Source: Streblospio benedicti
Lineage: Eukaryota; Annelida; Polychaeta; Spionida; Spionidae
Direction: 5' to 3'
DNA length: 64,000 nt
Assembly (NCBI GenBank): GCA_019095985.1
Contig: CM032669.1
Coordinates: 39,923,698 to 39,987,697 of the forward strand
The notes below the pieces were generated by a model that worked only from the letters and a program-made list of their open reading frames with translations, was not told where the DNA came from and did no database searches. This document shows positions 28,140 through 41,140 of the stretch, one piece after another (position 1 is the stretch's first letter; each line of letters starts with the position of its first letter). The translations under genes were made by a program, and so were the position numbers.

Positions 28140-28660
28140 GGCGTACCATTGCCAGGAGCCGCAAAACGTTCGTGCCGCACGCAACCCCGTACGTCTCGTT
28201 GCATGCCGATGAAACTGTTACGATTAGTGCGAAACGCGGCTCTGCATTTAATGATATTGCTTTCACTGAAGAAGTAATGAAGCGGCCATCTTCCAAGTTG
28301 CTTTCTCAACTCAACGAGCAGGACATGATCGATATGATTGAGAGATATTACAGCATCTATGTTGGACCATTTTTCGTATTAGCTCATCGTCTGCTGTTGC
28401 AATTAATGCCACCGTACGATCAAGCCAGTTATGCAGCAAGCGGCAGGAGTCGAGATTAACACACATACGCCCAGGTGAGGGTTGTGAAAGTAAATATTTG
28501 AGGGAGATAATGAAATGGGGTTGTCTAAATTGAAGGATGCGAGGGAGGAGGTGTGTCTGCAGCCAAAGCAGGCGGCCAGTGCGGATGGTATCGTATGAGA
28601 TATGGACGTGTCCGCCGATAGAAAAAGACAGATCAATTGATCGAAAAGAAAGCAGCAGCA
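28140..28660. other. CpG-rich pocket, open in frames on both strands
   Basis: The stretch is richer in GC and CpG than its surroundings, and three frames stay open for 86 to 116 codons. The longest plus-strand frame (28172-28459) begins with GTG and not ATG, and neither strand shows a domain I recognise. A CAG|GTGAGG junction at about 28475 lacks a pyrimidine tract. A conserved non-coding element or an unrecognised exon are both possible. Confidence 0.3.
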
Positions 28661-31600
28661 CTAAGGGCCAAAGTGAGAGTTAATGGAAATTTCCAGCTCG
28701 AATAAATCACATCAGTTTTCTGCATTGAGCAATCATATCATATGGGCCGATAAGTCAACCATCATTACTGGCTAGTGGTAGTTAAATTAGGTTTTGTGGG
28801 CAAAATAGGTTTTTCACCTCTCTTTCCTCCTCATTGTACTTGTATTTGTGACGGGCTGTGTGTGTAGTGCATATAGTTCACCTTGATAAACTTTGGGTTT
28901 TATTTGGAACAATAGTAACTTCTGAATATAGGGAGAGCAAGTCACATTTCAAATCGCGGTCACCTGTGTTCGGTGTTGTAAACTGCGTTAGTAGCTATAG
29001 GGGCGGCTTTCTATTTGGCCCGGCATTTTAAAAGGCAAGCAATTGTTTAACTGTCAGTTTTCTCTAACATAAAAAACCATTGACTTTCTCGCACCAAACT
29101 GCACGTCACTACAAAGATTTCCTTATTTCACAGCATTCATATATAATGTGCTCTTTCACCTTTAAACATTAATAAGATGAAGACATTCATGAGTGAACAC
29201 GGCTGCAATGGACCTCACTGCATGTAACTCAATGTATGTATTTGAACATCCGTGAAAAAGAGTATTAATCAAATAAGGATGTAAGTTCTGTGAAGCGAGA
29301 ACAAGAGAATTATATTATAGTACAAAACAGAGGCTGATTACATTTATTTGCATTGCTTACAGACATGTAATATGATGCAGAAGATTTAATGTGTCCACGT
29401 CAGCATTTTGTCGGGTTCCATTGTTGGAGTATATTTATAAACGTGTTTGATTTACGGTTTACTTTCTGTCAAATTATCATATAGGCTTATATGCACGTTT
29501 CCGTACACGTTATAGCTATCTTTTCACAGACATAATAGTTTTGAATATCATTTTACTTATGCTAAAAGAAAAGCTGCACAACACTTTCATCCAAAAAAAC
29601 GAGACCAATTTATCAAAAATGAAAGTCGTACAGCAAGTTATTGAACTATGCACGTTTTTGTTTATCATATACCATTATGCACCATCATTTTTCAGTTGTA
29701 AATCACTTAAACTGCAACTCAAATGGCGATTTTCAAGTTAACGCTGTACAAGTGATGTCAGACAGGATATGAACATCCACACACCAGACAAGCCAATATG
29801 CTTGATACCATACAGTGGCAGGTTCGTGTTTTAATTAGACAAGGAATGTCAGAGTCCTCAGCTCGGCATGAATTAGTGCAGTTTATCTAGCTCCAAGCAG
29901 ATCTCGAAAGGGATGACAGAAAGGAAATTGCAAGTGGCGAAGCTTTTGCTGGTTGTCTTATTTGATGACTTAATGTCAGCTAGCACGAGGCAAGGACACG
30001 CGATGCTCGTATTGCTGGTGTCACTTTTGTGACACTTTAAATGGCATATTCTGAGCATGGTGTGGCATTTTTCTCTTCTTTTGTTCTGTTTTTTTTTCAC
30101 GGTGATTTCTATTTGAGGCTACTGTACGCCGAAAGCACGATGATATGTTGTGTCAATTTTAGTTGCACTGTAACAAGAATACAAAAACTATGGCTGCACG
30201 TCTTTTATACATATTTAAGCTGTACTACCTATTTGAAAAAAGCATAGCCATTAATGCTTGTGTTGCCAGTCAAACCACGCACCATACCAATGGCAATATT
30301 TAACACATAATTGTAGCTACATGACAAACATGTCAGGGTGAACTACGGCTGTGCCGGGGTGCCGTAGTAACTAGGAGGCAGCCAGCCCTATCATGATGGA
30401 GGGTAATGACCCGGGCAGGGATTACACGGTGCTCGTTATTTCTCCAGAGATGGCAGGGTACAGCCAGGACGGACGTCCTGCGCCATCGTGCTGTACTGTT
30501 CTCCTACTGATATGAACTCCCACCCATTCAATATGTGCACAATTGTCGTGCGATGGCATTTATACGAGAGACATATTATGATGTTGCATTGATCATGGTT
30601 GTATTGGTGTCTCGGGGGATTGTGACGTCTTCAGCCATGGTATGTTATTTCTGACATAGAATTCTCTGCTACCTTTTGGGAATTACGGTTATGGTTATGT
30701 AAGTACCATCCGGCCTAGCAGCACTTTTTCTTAAGCAATGGTAGCTTTTGGAGACGAAAGCACAAATGTGGAATTGTTTTTTTTTTTTTGCTTCATTGCT
30801 CCAAAATGGGGGCGCGTCTCATTGGTATTGATCAGTTTACAGACTACACAGTTTGGACTCTGTGTGTGCAATGTTTAAAGCTGAAAAATGCACTTAAAAC
30901 ATATTTAGGTCAACCCACTCGATATTAACTAAGTTAATAAACGTTGTTTCAACTTTACACATTTTTTTGTACTCTTGGGATATTAACGCAAATGTATAAG
31001 TGCTTTCACTGACTGACAAAATTTCAGCATACTAGTGTAGCAGATTTCACACAGAATGGCCAATACATCTGGCAGAATAGAGAGAATATGAACAGATCAC
31101 ATTGTTAAAGATAACATCTCAGCCATGAATAATTTGAGCTTATTATCTGAGATTCTTGTTGATGACTTCACACCATACTAATTGCTTTTGATTTGTCGAT
31201 GCATCTGTATTATCCATATCCTGGACTACAGTCCGTCAATTAACTTACTGTCTTCCAAAAAGCCTCTCTAGGATCTCTGACATTATTGATATGATCAGTG
31301 AAGCACGAAATTCCCCTCATCATAAGCTCTGTTCTATTATTGACTTATTTATGAATGTATCGTTATAATGGGGCGAGCATTCGAGCAATATATTGATCGC
31401 CTTCAAACTCAATGGGCTTCATATCTTATGAAATCATACACAATTTAGGCTGATTTGTCAATCGGATTCTGATAATGACCGATTGAGGAACCAACTGACC
31501 CGTCCAATAGCCAGTGCCAGAGAAATACGCCTTCGACCTCTGCATTAATCAGCCAACATCATTAGAGAGCGTTTGAGTTATTGAATATAATTATCAGGTC

Positions 31601-33820
31601 AGTGTTGGTATATTGGAATTTTAGGCCAGAGTAGCAAGCACTATGCAGACCTGGCAGGTTATTAAGTCATCTATCATGCAAGGATATGTGACATTGTGTA
31701 ATCTTTGTCCAAGATTTCTAGCAAATTGCTGCAAAGATGGATCTGCCTGGGTTGAGAGTATGGCGGATGCAGGGTGTGATGTATGTGGGGGTCCTGCTCA
31801 AGCAGCCTATTTCCAATACTGTGGGGTCGCAGATTGCTGCTCCATTTTCTCCAAAAATACTTGTTTTATGTGTCAGTTTCGGACAAGTATAGGACACACA
31901 TATGTTAGTGCGGGGGTGTCATTTTGGGATGGTTTAAATTTTTTGTTGTTGACAGTATTGCTTATGAAATTAAAAGAATACATATTTTGTGGAGATAAAT
32001 ATAGTATGTGCCTCACAATTGGAGATTCATGCCGTGTAAATGAAAGCCTTTTCAGTTGAGGGATGATCTTTATAAAGATTTATTTTCAAAAGATTCTTGT
32101 TATCATCTACAATATCAGTTTAGTTGAGGTTTGATATAGGATAACTATTCACTGCAGCAGGAATTATGCCAGCCATTTTCCTGTGCAGTACAATAGTGAA
32201 TTCTTTCTCTGTTGGTTAAAAGTAGAGTGCATTATTTTAATTAGCACATGCTTCAATTGAATTGGTGAACCATGAAATTGTCACACTCTTTATGAAAATG
32301 AGATTCTGGACTTACTGGAAGTCTGAATGACGTACTATATGAGAAAGGAAATCCCCAGTGAAGCTCATAAGGAGGTTTAGCGACTGGCTTGTCAGGTGAC
32401 AGACTCTGGCTGTCAGACGGCTTGTTATATCTGTCTCCTGGGAACACTGAGCCAATAAAACAACAGCGGATGTACAATGAATCATTGTGATGGATTGGAC
32501 AATAAGTGATAATGTTAGTTATAATGCAAGTCATTGTTGTAAATCTCTAAGAAAAAAAAACATAAGCTTACAAATATGTGGCTAAGTCTGCAAATACATT
32601 GTAAACAGGCATCAATCATACCAATTTTAGTGTGTACCAATGAAAACACAACCCACACAAAAGTTAAGATTCGTGGCTGCCTTTTTCATCAAGACTATTG
32701 TCTTCTTGTGTCTGAGGAAGCTCTATTTATCACCTACTTCCTAAAGCAGGAAGATAGAGAAATAGGCAAATGTTCAAAATTGCTCGGAGAATGGCATTTA
32801 GTCACAGTGATAATGGTTGGAGGGTATGCAATCAGCATCAATGATAGTGTTCACTGGAAAGAGTGACCTCCACAGTTGCCCCATAGAATTATGCACATTC
32901 CCCAACTTTAGTCAATGATATTGGCCTAATGGAAATGCTTTTATGTTAGGAGGTCCAGAGGTGTGCATCGAATATGAACTGCAGGACTTGGCAAAATGAC
33001 ATTCACTGTGATGTCTTTATTTATGTACTGCCACTTTTTGCTACACAATAAGATGGTGCTTTTTGGCATTCAGCATGCAGCTGCCTTATGAATGTCTAAA
33101 TTGAATTCTCTATCTATCTGGCGCAATGTGAAGGAGAGAAAAGGCCAAGAAAGTGGTTTCTTTATGTAGGTACACAGTAACCAAGAGTCTGGATCTGGCT
33201 TGACTGTGTGTAGGATTAGCATAAAAAGAATAGACTAATTTCCTGCGAAATCTTCAAGACGTTCACATATTTTAAAGTGATTTTGATAGAGTTTTATAGA
33301 TTTTTTGTAACACACTGTCAGCGGTGATTGATGAAGAGGGTTTCAGGCAAGGGTCCGGGTCCACTTTTCTGAGCGCTTCACATGCAAATAATATTGGAGA
33401 AATGATGGATAGTTGCCGCTTGTCGCATTACCAAGATGGCAGTGTCGCACTGCCGCCAAAATATGTCACTAACAAGGACAAATACTTATACCACCTTATA
33501 ACTGTCACTTAGTGATACACATCTGGCTTATTTGTAAGCATAAGAGGACTCTTGTTTTAAGAGTGATGCAATCTATTAGATTTAGAGAATAAGGATACCT
33601 AGTAAAATAGCATTGTAGTACTTCTTAGATTTTGATGTGCATATGATGAACTTGAATGATTGTAATCTGTATATAAATATGTAGGTCTTACATGATTTCA
33701 ATAATACGTGCTAACGTGTATTTCAGTGGCATGTCTCGTCTCTAAGTAATGGGTTAGAATGGGAAAACTGGCGATCATAATAGCATATCCTATCACAATG
33801 GGCATCACATATATATTATA
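28661..33820. other. Intronic sequence, mostly featureless
   Basis: AT-rich DNA. A more GC-rich patch at about 30330-30510 is non-coding in character. A cysteine-containing open frame at 31643-32059 (138 codons) has no repeat spacing of any known domain and no clear splice context, so I do not call it a gene. Confidence 0.4.
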
Positions 33821-34036
33821 AGGAAGTGGCCTGTGGGGAAGAGTCCAACAAATTAAGGATGTGAGGGGAAAGGACAAAAAAACGAGGGGGAAATGGATTC
33901 CATGGAAGTGGGACGTGGGAAAAACACCAAAGTATTTGTAGGGTATGTGGGAAAAGGCCAAACAAATTAGGGATGTCGGAAATAAGGCCAAGAATCTAGG
34001 GATGTAGGATTTCTTGACCCCTTATTACCACCCCCC
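33821..34036 (-). repeat. Dispersed minisatellite-like repeat, copy 2 (inverted relative to copy 1)
   Basis: Read on the minus strand it begins GGGGGGTGGTAATAAGGGGT and continues CAAGAAATCCTACATCCC, then about five units resembling TTGGCCTTTTCCCACATCCC. The head aligns base for base with most of copy 1 at 22702, about 11 kb away. The opposite orientation excludes expansion from one local array. Confidence 0.7.
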
Positions 34037-34732
34037 TTTACACACATTAGACACAATTCAAAATAAACCAACACGGAGATCCATAATCGTGTATTTGGCA
34101 TTAGATGGCTCAGCGTAATAACGGTCTGAGTGAGGCCGTGACCTGGCAGGTTATATTGTAACAATGGCAGGGATTTACCGCCAGTGGTCGATACGGGTAA
34201 TCAAAGTATAGCCTGGGGAGAGATCAGCCCGACCCTGCCCTCCCTCATAAAGCTATCAGAAAAATGAAAGAAACTGCCCCAATCATACCTCGGGGGTTAG
34301 AGATTTCAGATGACCCTAATAGATTGCCACACTGATCATATTTTTGTCACTGCTGCGTAATGCCATGTTTTGGTGGTACATTTGTTTTTCAGGTAGCAGA
34401 TTATGTTTTGTGTCTTGTGAGAGTAGGGCTAGTTTCCAAATGGCACCAATTCATTAGGGACTATTATGTCATTCTGCATTCCATCTGGATTTTGAAAGGA
34501 TACATTCAATTGTCAGTTAAATCTCAATTACACAAGTTGTTTTAAAAATGAAACTCATCGGTCTATGGGAATTGGTTATTAACTGATACTGTGCATACTA
34601 CGCCATTATAATAACATTTATAAGGGAAGTGACAATCACAAATTTCAATGAAATACTTGTATACTCCGTGGGTGATCGAAGTCAGTATGACATACACTAC
34701 ACATAACTGCAAAAGCATGATGACAGACACTT
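34037..34732. other. Intronic sequence upstream of the recursive splice site
   Basis: Nothing gene-like. The first ~270 bases are relatively GC-rich and complex and could be conserved non-coding sequence. TTTTTCAG|GTAGCA at about 34393 is an acceptor-like site joined to a weak donor, much poorer than the one at 34964. Confidence 0.4.
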
Positions 34733-34802
34733 TAAGTAACACATGTTTATGTTAATTGAGGAGAAAATAAGTAACAAATGTTTATGTTAATTGAGGAGAA
34801 AC
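34733..34802. repeat. Two-copy tandem duplication, 35-bp unit
   Basis: Units at 34733-34767 and 34768-34802 share TAAGTAACA, ATGTTTATGTTAATTGAGG and AGAAA, with two single-base differences (C/A internally and A/C at the last base). It lies about 160 bp upstream of the splice acceptor at 34964. Confidence 0.9.
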
Positions 34803-34942
34803 TCTCTGTAGAAATGAGTACAAATTAAGCAAATGGATTTATTAATGAGCCTGCCTTTGTAAAATGAATAATAACACTTAAATCATATTCTTAAGACAAT
34901 TTGTACACGTAGAGATATGTTGAAAATACAAAATCACTTAAA

Positions 34943-34970
34943 GATGTTTTACTTTATTTTACAGGTAAGT
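34943..34970 (+). promoter_or_regulatory. Recursive splice site (ratchet point): acceptor fused to a donor
   Basis: A pyrimidine-rich tract runs into TTTTACAG|GTAAGT, with the acceptor AG at 34963-34964 and a consensus donor starting at 34965. Exon 1 ends ATTC|GTAAGTCG, and the bases after this acceptor are also GTAAGTCG, so splicing exon 1 here rebuilds an apparently identical 5' splice site. That is the defining structure of recursive splice sites in long animal introns. The site splits an intron that would otherwise exceed 63 kb. Use as a ratchet is inference; RNA data are needed to show it. Confidence 0.6.
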
Positions 34971-35075
34971 CGGAAGACGTAAACCCCCTTCCTCTTCCTT
35001 CTCCTCCTCCTTCTTCTCAAATAACTTTCAAACGGCACCCACGTTATGTTGCCCGCGGAGGGCGAGGAGGGCCTG
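34965..35075 (+). CDS. Second coding exon, or RS-exon, of the host gene (in-frame, optional)
   Basis: The exon is 111 nt and lies between TTTTACAG and GTAAGT, in phase 1 at both ends, so including or skipping it keeps the frame. Joined to exon 1 it reads through 37 codons without a stop, while the frame starting at its first base has an early TAA. The peptide starts RKSEDVNP, continues with a proline/serine linker (PLPLPSPPPSS), then a basic segment (FKRHPRYVARGGRGGP) with a possible KR cleavage site. A C/T tract of about 45 nt inside the exon is a likely binding site for PTB-type splicing regulators. Because the exon starts with GTAAGT it can be removed by a second splice. An ordinary constitutive exon with a coincidental GTAAGT start is the alternative. 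Confidence 0.65.
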
Positions 35076-35679
35076 GTAAGTTCGCCATATATTATTTTAG
35101 TTAATATTATTTTGACAGTTAACGCATTTATGTCATCTGATACTGATCATATATCCAATATAAAATGCACTTCAGTAGTTGTATGTGCTTCACATTGAAT
35201 TGTTAATAACTTGACAGTTTGCTGTCAGAGTTTTGGGACAAGGAAAATGAAATCATTGGATAGATGATTGGTGTTAAAATTGCTTTTGTAACATGGCACT
35301 GCACATTATAATTGCTTAAGCCCAAATTTTACAAAGTGAATAAGTAATGGGTAAAACTTTTGTTTTCCAATATATTCAACAAAAATATAAATGTAAGTGT
35401 TGGAGTATAATATATGTTTAAAATCTATGTAATTGAAGGGGAATGTTTTTATAATTAAGAAATACATATACTTGGAAGCTTGATTGGATATTTTATGCAG
35501 TGCCAGTCACAGAACAGAAAGTTGCATCATTTTACTTGGAGTAATAGTGTCATTTAATGTAATAAGCACAGAGTAGTATTTACTTCAATCCACACTGTAC
35601 ATTGTAGCTTCAACTCAAATGATGCTATTTATTTTAGCCATTGTTAAAAAACCTTCAATGGTATTTTGGAAATGCTTTT

Positions 35680-35735
35680 CATTGCCTTCATCAATAAACA
35701 CGGCTAACATTGCCTTCATCAATAAACATGGCTAA
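35680..35735. repeat. Two-copy tandem duplication, 28-bp unit
   Basis: Units at 35680-35707 and 35708-35735 share CATTGCCTTCATCAATAAAC and GGCTAA, with one C/T difference. The flanks are AT-rich single-copy sequence. Confidence 0.9.
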
Positions 35736-36213
35736 AATTGCACAAATCCATTTTTGATCACTACCATTCAATGTAATTTTGCACAATTCTCAACTCTGTT
35801 GAATTATTATCATTTGTCCATAATCGTCCACACGTTTCTTCTTACATTCGACTTTTCTATGTTCTTCTATATAAAATGCTCAACATTTTGAAGTATGTTT
35901 TTTATTGCTCAAAGTCAAGCTTTCACTGCAATCAATGAGTGTACACGTAGATCATGTGAGTTATGGCATTGATTATAAGTCCCACTCTGACCGTCGCGTA
36001 TGTCCATCCTCGGCATTGTTCCTGTGTGAAAAACAAGCAGACCAAAACACGATCTGTCTACAAACACCACGTCTAAAAACATAGATTGTCCCATTAATTA
36101 ATATCTACAATGCCACGACTGATTGGGACATCTGGGAATCTTATACCCTAGGTGTACATGCAGGCTAAAATCATGCAAACGCACTTTTCTCAGCTCATAA
36201 AGATGAACTCTAA

Positions 36214-36282
36214 ATGATTTCCACAAATCTATACACTTCACTATGGTATATGATTTCCACAAATCTATACACTTCACTATGG
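36214..36282. repeat. Two-copy tandem duplication, 36-bp period
   Basis: ATGATTTCCACAAATCTATA followed by CACTTCACTATGG occurs at 36214 and again at 36250 with no mismatch across the shared 33 bases. Confidence 0.9.
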
Positions 36283-36598
36283 CTGACGAAACTATCACTG
36301 TAAGTTTGCAATGATACATACAACCAGCATAGCTTGCACTTAAATGCGGACAGTAACGTGTGACTGTAAACACATTAAAAGCAAAAACTACTGATCACTT
36401 GCAGAGATTGCCATAATTGTATGAAACTGTCAAATCTGATTGCTGCTAAAATACTTTTGTAACATTTGTGAGCATGATTATATATTTATAATGTTTTTAA
36501 CATAGGGGCCTAATTATGACCTTGCCAATATCCTTTGGGCAAAACATAAAGACAATTATATGGACAACTGTATAATTTCCCCCCAAGTTTGCTTGTGA

Positions 36599-36795
36599 AT
36601 TCAATTCTACTCTCACCGTTATAGCAAGCAAACTTCTACCACTGTATTGACATAGCTGAAGACTTAGCTTCCATTTGACTATACCAAGTGGGCCTGACGC
36701 GACTCGAACTCACGACCCCAAGGTTGGGCCACTTGATATAATCAAATGGAAGTGGCAGGGGCTTGCTTGCCATGACAGTGAGAGCAGAATTGAAT
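36599..36795. repeat. Fold-back element built around a tRNA-SINE fragment
   Basis: The left arm (about 36599-36693) and the reversed right arm (about 36727-36795) match over ATTCAATTCT.CTCTCAC, GCAAGCAA and CTTCCATTTGA.TATA, with an extra ~25 bases in the left arm. The loop holds a reverse B-box (GACTCGAACTC) and CGACCCCAAGGTTG, which also occur in the elements at 38642 and 46751. It may be two SINE copies joined head to head, or a palindromic derivative. A long stem-loop is expected in RNA or single-stranded DNA. Confidence 0.65.
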
Positions 36796-38577
<1,782 letters not shown>

Positions 38578-38641
38578 CTTTCTAGCAAGCATATATCTAC
38601 GAACGATAGACATGGCTTAACACAGGTTTTACAAATTTAAA

Positions 38642-38703
38642 GTTCCATTTGACTATATCAAGTGGCCCTGACACGACTCGAACTCAAGACCTCAAGGTTG
38701 GTA
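38642..38703 (-). repeat. tRNA-derived SINE fragment
   Basis: It contains TTCCATTTGACTATATCAAG, then a reverse B-box (GACTCGAACTC at 38675-38685) and CTCAAGGTTG, matching the elements at 36.7 and 46.8 kb. The A-box half of the tRNA-like head is missing, so this is a truncated copy. It lies 65 bp from the CT/CA microsatellite. Confidence 0.65.
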
Positions 38704-41140
38704 GAAATATGCTTACTAAAAAGATGTGTGTGAGAGATAGAAGTTAGAAAATACACAATCTTACGGTGTTGCAAAGTTTAGGTAAAAATAAATCCCCAAT
38801 AACCACATGCCCCTCTAAGAGTTATAAAGTACGGAATTGGGCTGACAGCCATAATTGTGCAGACCATACGCAGACGAGTTGCAGCTTAAGGACATGACAC
38901 TTGCTTACATCTAGTGTTCATTACTCAGTTCAGGGGAGCTGCTTTTCAGTGTGTGAATATTGGGTACAACTAATTTAGTTTTCGACAGCATTTATCACAG
39001 CATTGTTCAAAATCATGGTTCCTTTAAATTTACAAGTTCTTGATCAGGTTGCTTTTCAGCATAACTTCTTGCCATTGTCTAACAAAAAAAAACTTTGTAT
39101 AAACGATGACAATGTTTAAATCTAACATTCAATCCAATGTTATAAAATTCTAGATGCCAAAATCCCATAGTTCACCTCTTTACACCGGCCTTTCTTTCTT
39201 AAATCATGACTAAGTAGCTGCAGCTAATGACATTTATAACCCATTTATTGGCTCATATGGCGTTGGCGGAAGGCATGGGTGAAGTGAATCTTTCGCTGAA
39301 TGTCTTATTAGCATTTCCATACCCAGTGACTGCACGCTCGTTAGGACTTTTGATATATGACATAGATCTGTGATAATCATAGCCATATACATCGTCTGAT
39401 GTATGCATCGCTTTGTGCCTCGGATAAGCTGGCAATCATAGAGGGAATTATCGCTTATTGAGAGACAATTTGACTGTTTGTGATGACGGCATGGTTAATA
39501 TTGTCCTAGTGTACATGCAATCGGGCAACGCTTCACTGGGGGAGTATCAGAACACTGTAGGCAGTAGTCAATGAATGAAAATGCACATAATCAAATAAGA
39601 AGAGCACTCATATCTTATTGATAATACCTATTCTATTGACATCTCCCAAAGGGATGTTTCAATAGCATCTTATGAATATGCAATGATAAGAGTCAATGTG
39701 AGGTGGACCTAAATGTATTCCTTGGCCAAACAACTGTACTGAGCTAGCCTGTTATTCTATGGTAGACACTGTCTCGAAGTAGGCTAATATATCAATTGTT
39801 GCCTCATGGGTGAGTTGAGACAATTTACAATACCAAACAATGCAATAATGGCAGACCAAATGATAAACACATATAACAAGGCAAGTGTGTACGCTGACAC
39901 ATACTTCGAAATCTTCGTGCCACCCTGTAGATTTTAGCCCTTATGTGCATGTTAGTCAACAACTGGATAGGCTGAAGTCTTGGCAATTGACACTGATTGC
40001 CACAGTATACAGATTCATATAGTCGCAGACTACAACTAGAGAGTGTAATCAGTGTACTGTGTTTCCTGCTGTGAACAATGCAAGTGGGGGTGGGTATTAT
40101 TCTCATTAACACGTGCATAGATATATATAGGTATTTCAAGACAGAAAAACTGCATATCAATATTGAGTCTCAGAACAATGTGTGCCGCTATTGAACCATG
40201 GCACCGGTGTAGCATGACGTCAAACATGCTTCAAACTATATTGAAATGGTGCAAACTGTTCTTCTTCATGCTGAAATCTGGTGTCATTTCTTATTCCCAT
40301 ATAAAAACCTTTCACTGCATATACATCACAAAGCACGCAACAAGCTTACACCTATCAGTCTTTCCATCAACACCTGTACATTTTGGCACACTACTACCCC
40401 TGCAAATTACCAGCGCGCAATCAACTTTCGTGAGCATTCAAAGACTTAAGGGCCATCAGTTCTTCAATCTCATTTCCATATTTGCCAACAAGTGGAGCGC
40501 AGGCGTAATCCCCTGTCATACGGCCAGGATTGAGTATTATCACCGTGCCTTGTTCACCAGTCTCCCCCCACCACGCGTGTCATTAGCCTCACTATGGACT
40601 GGAAATTGCCTTGTAAATGTGGCGAGTTGTGTCAATGCGGCGCATGCGTGCTGGAATGCCATTACAGCACGTGCATAAATCTTGCCTACAAATTGAGAGC
40701 ACGTTCGGTCACGTGTGTTGTCGGTGCTGGGGTCTAGTAAGTTCTTGAGTTAGAAGTTGATAATGGTTAACACCTGTTTAGGTTTGCCCTTGGTAGTATG
40801 CGCGATCTCATACACTTATGAACGCTATTAGAACTCAGATCAAACGTGAGGGAAATGTAGTTCCAGCTGATGCAAGATACCTAATAGGAGCACGCCCCTT
40901 TTATGTTAAATGCTCATGAGTGAATGAAGGTAATCGGTGTAAATTGCCACTTTAAAATGTTTGAGCTCACCCTAAACCAGCTATCGTTGTAAACGTGAGT
41001 AAAAATTGCATTTCTAATTACATACCATAATTATACTCATAGTAGTATCCATCCCTGGCTTTGTGTATTGTGTACACTACGTGTACTTGCAACGGTGTAT
41101 TATTTGCACAATAGTTGTCCCAAATGATTTAGATCTGCTC
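38704..41140. other. Intronic sequence, mostly featureless
   Basis: AT-rich DNA. The longest open frame (40163-40678, 171 codons) has no domain, no coding-like composition and overlaps other frames, so I do not call it. The 40450-40680 part is somewhat GC-rich and may be conserved non-coding sequence. Confidence 0.4.

Larger units (their letters stand above)
626..34964 (+). other. Intron 1 of the host gene (about 34.3 kb)
   Basis: The intron is bounded by GTAAGT at 626 and by a pyrimidine-rich acceptor ending TTTTACAG at 34964. The assignment rests on matching phase and an open frame across the join to the exon at 34965-35075. The sequence is mostly AT-rich and non-coding. Named repeats and motif clusters inside it are listed separately. 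I found no intact gene on either strand within it. Confidence 0.6.

Noticed and set aside
31643-32059. Cysteine-containing 138-codon open frame
   Set aside because: Cysteine spacing fits no known module and no flanking splice sites in matching phase were seen.
34390-34400. TTTTTCAG|GTAGCA as another recursive splice site
   Set aside because: The donor half is a poor match, and it lies only about 570 bp before the far stronger site at 34964.
34733-36282. Short tandem repeats as a CRISPR-like array
   Set aside because: Each is only a two-copy duplication without spacers, in an animal genome.
39922-39932. Eleven bases identical to the start of miR-10 (ACCCTGTAGAT)
   Set aside because: The match stops after the seed region and no hairpin partner is nearby.
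40163-40678. 171-codon open frame
   Set aside because: No domain, no coding-like composition, no splice context, and a frame of this length is expected occasionally by chance in 64 kb.
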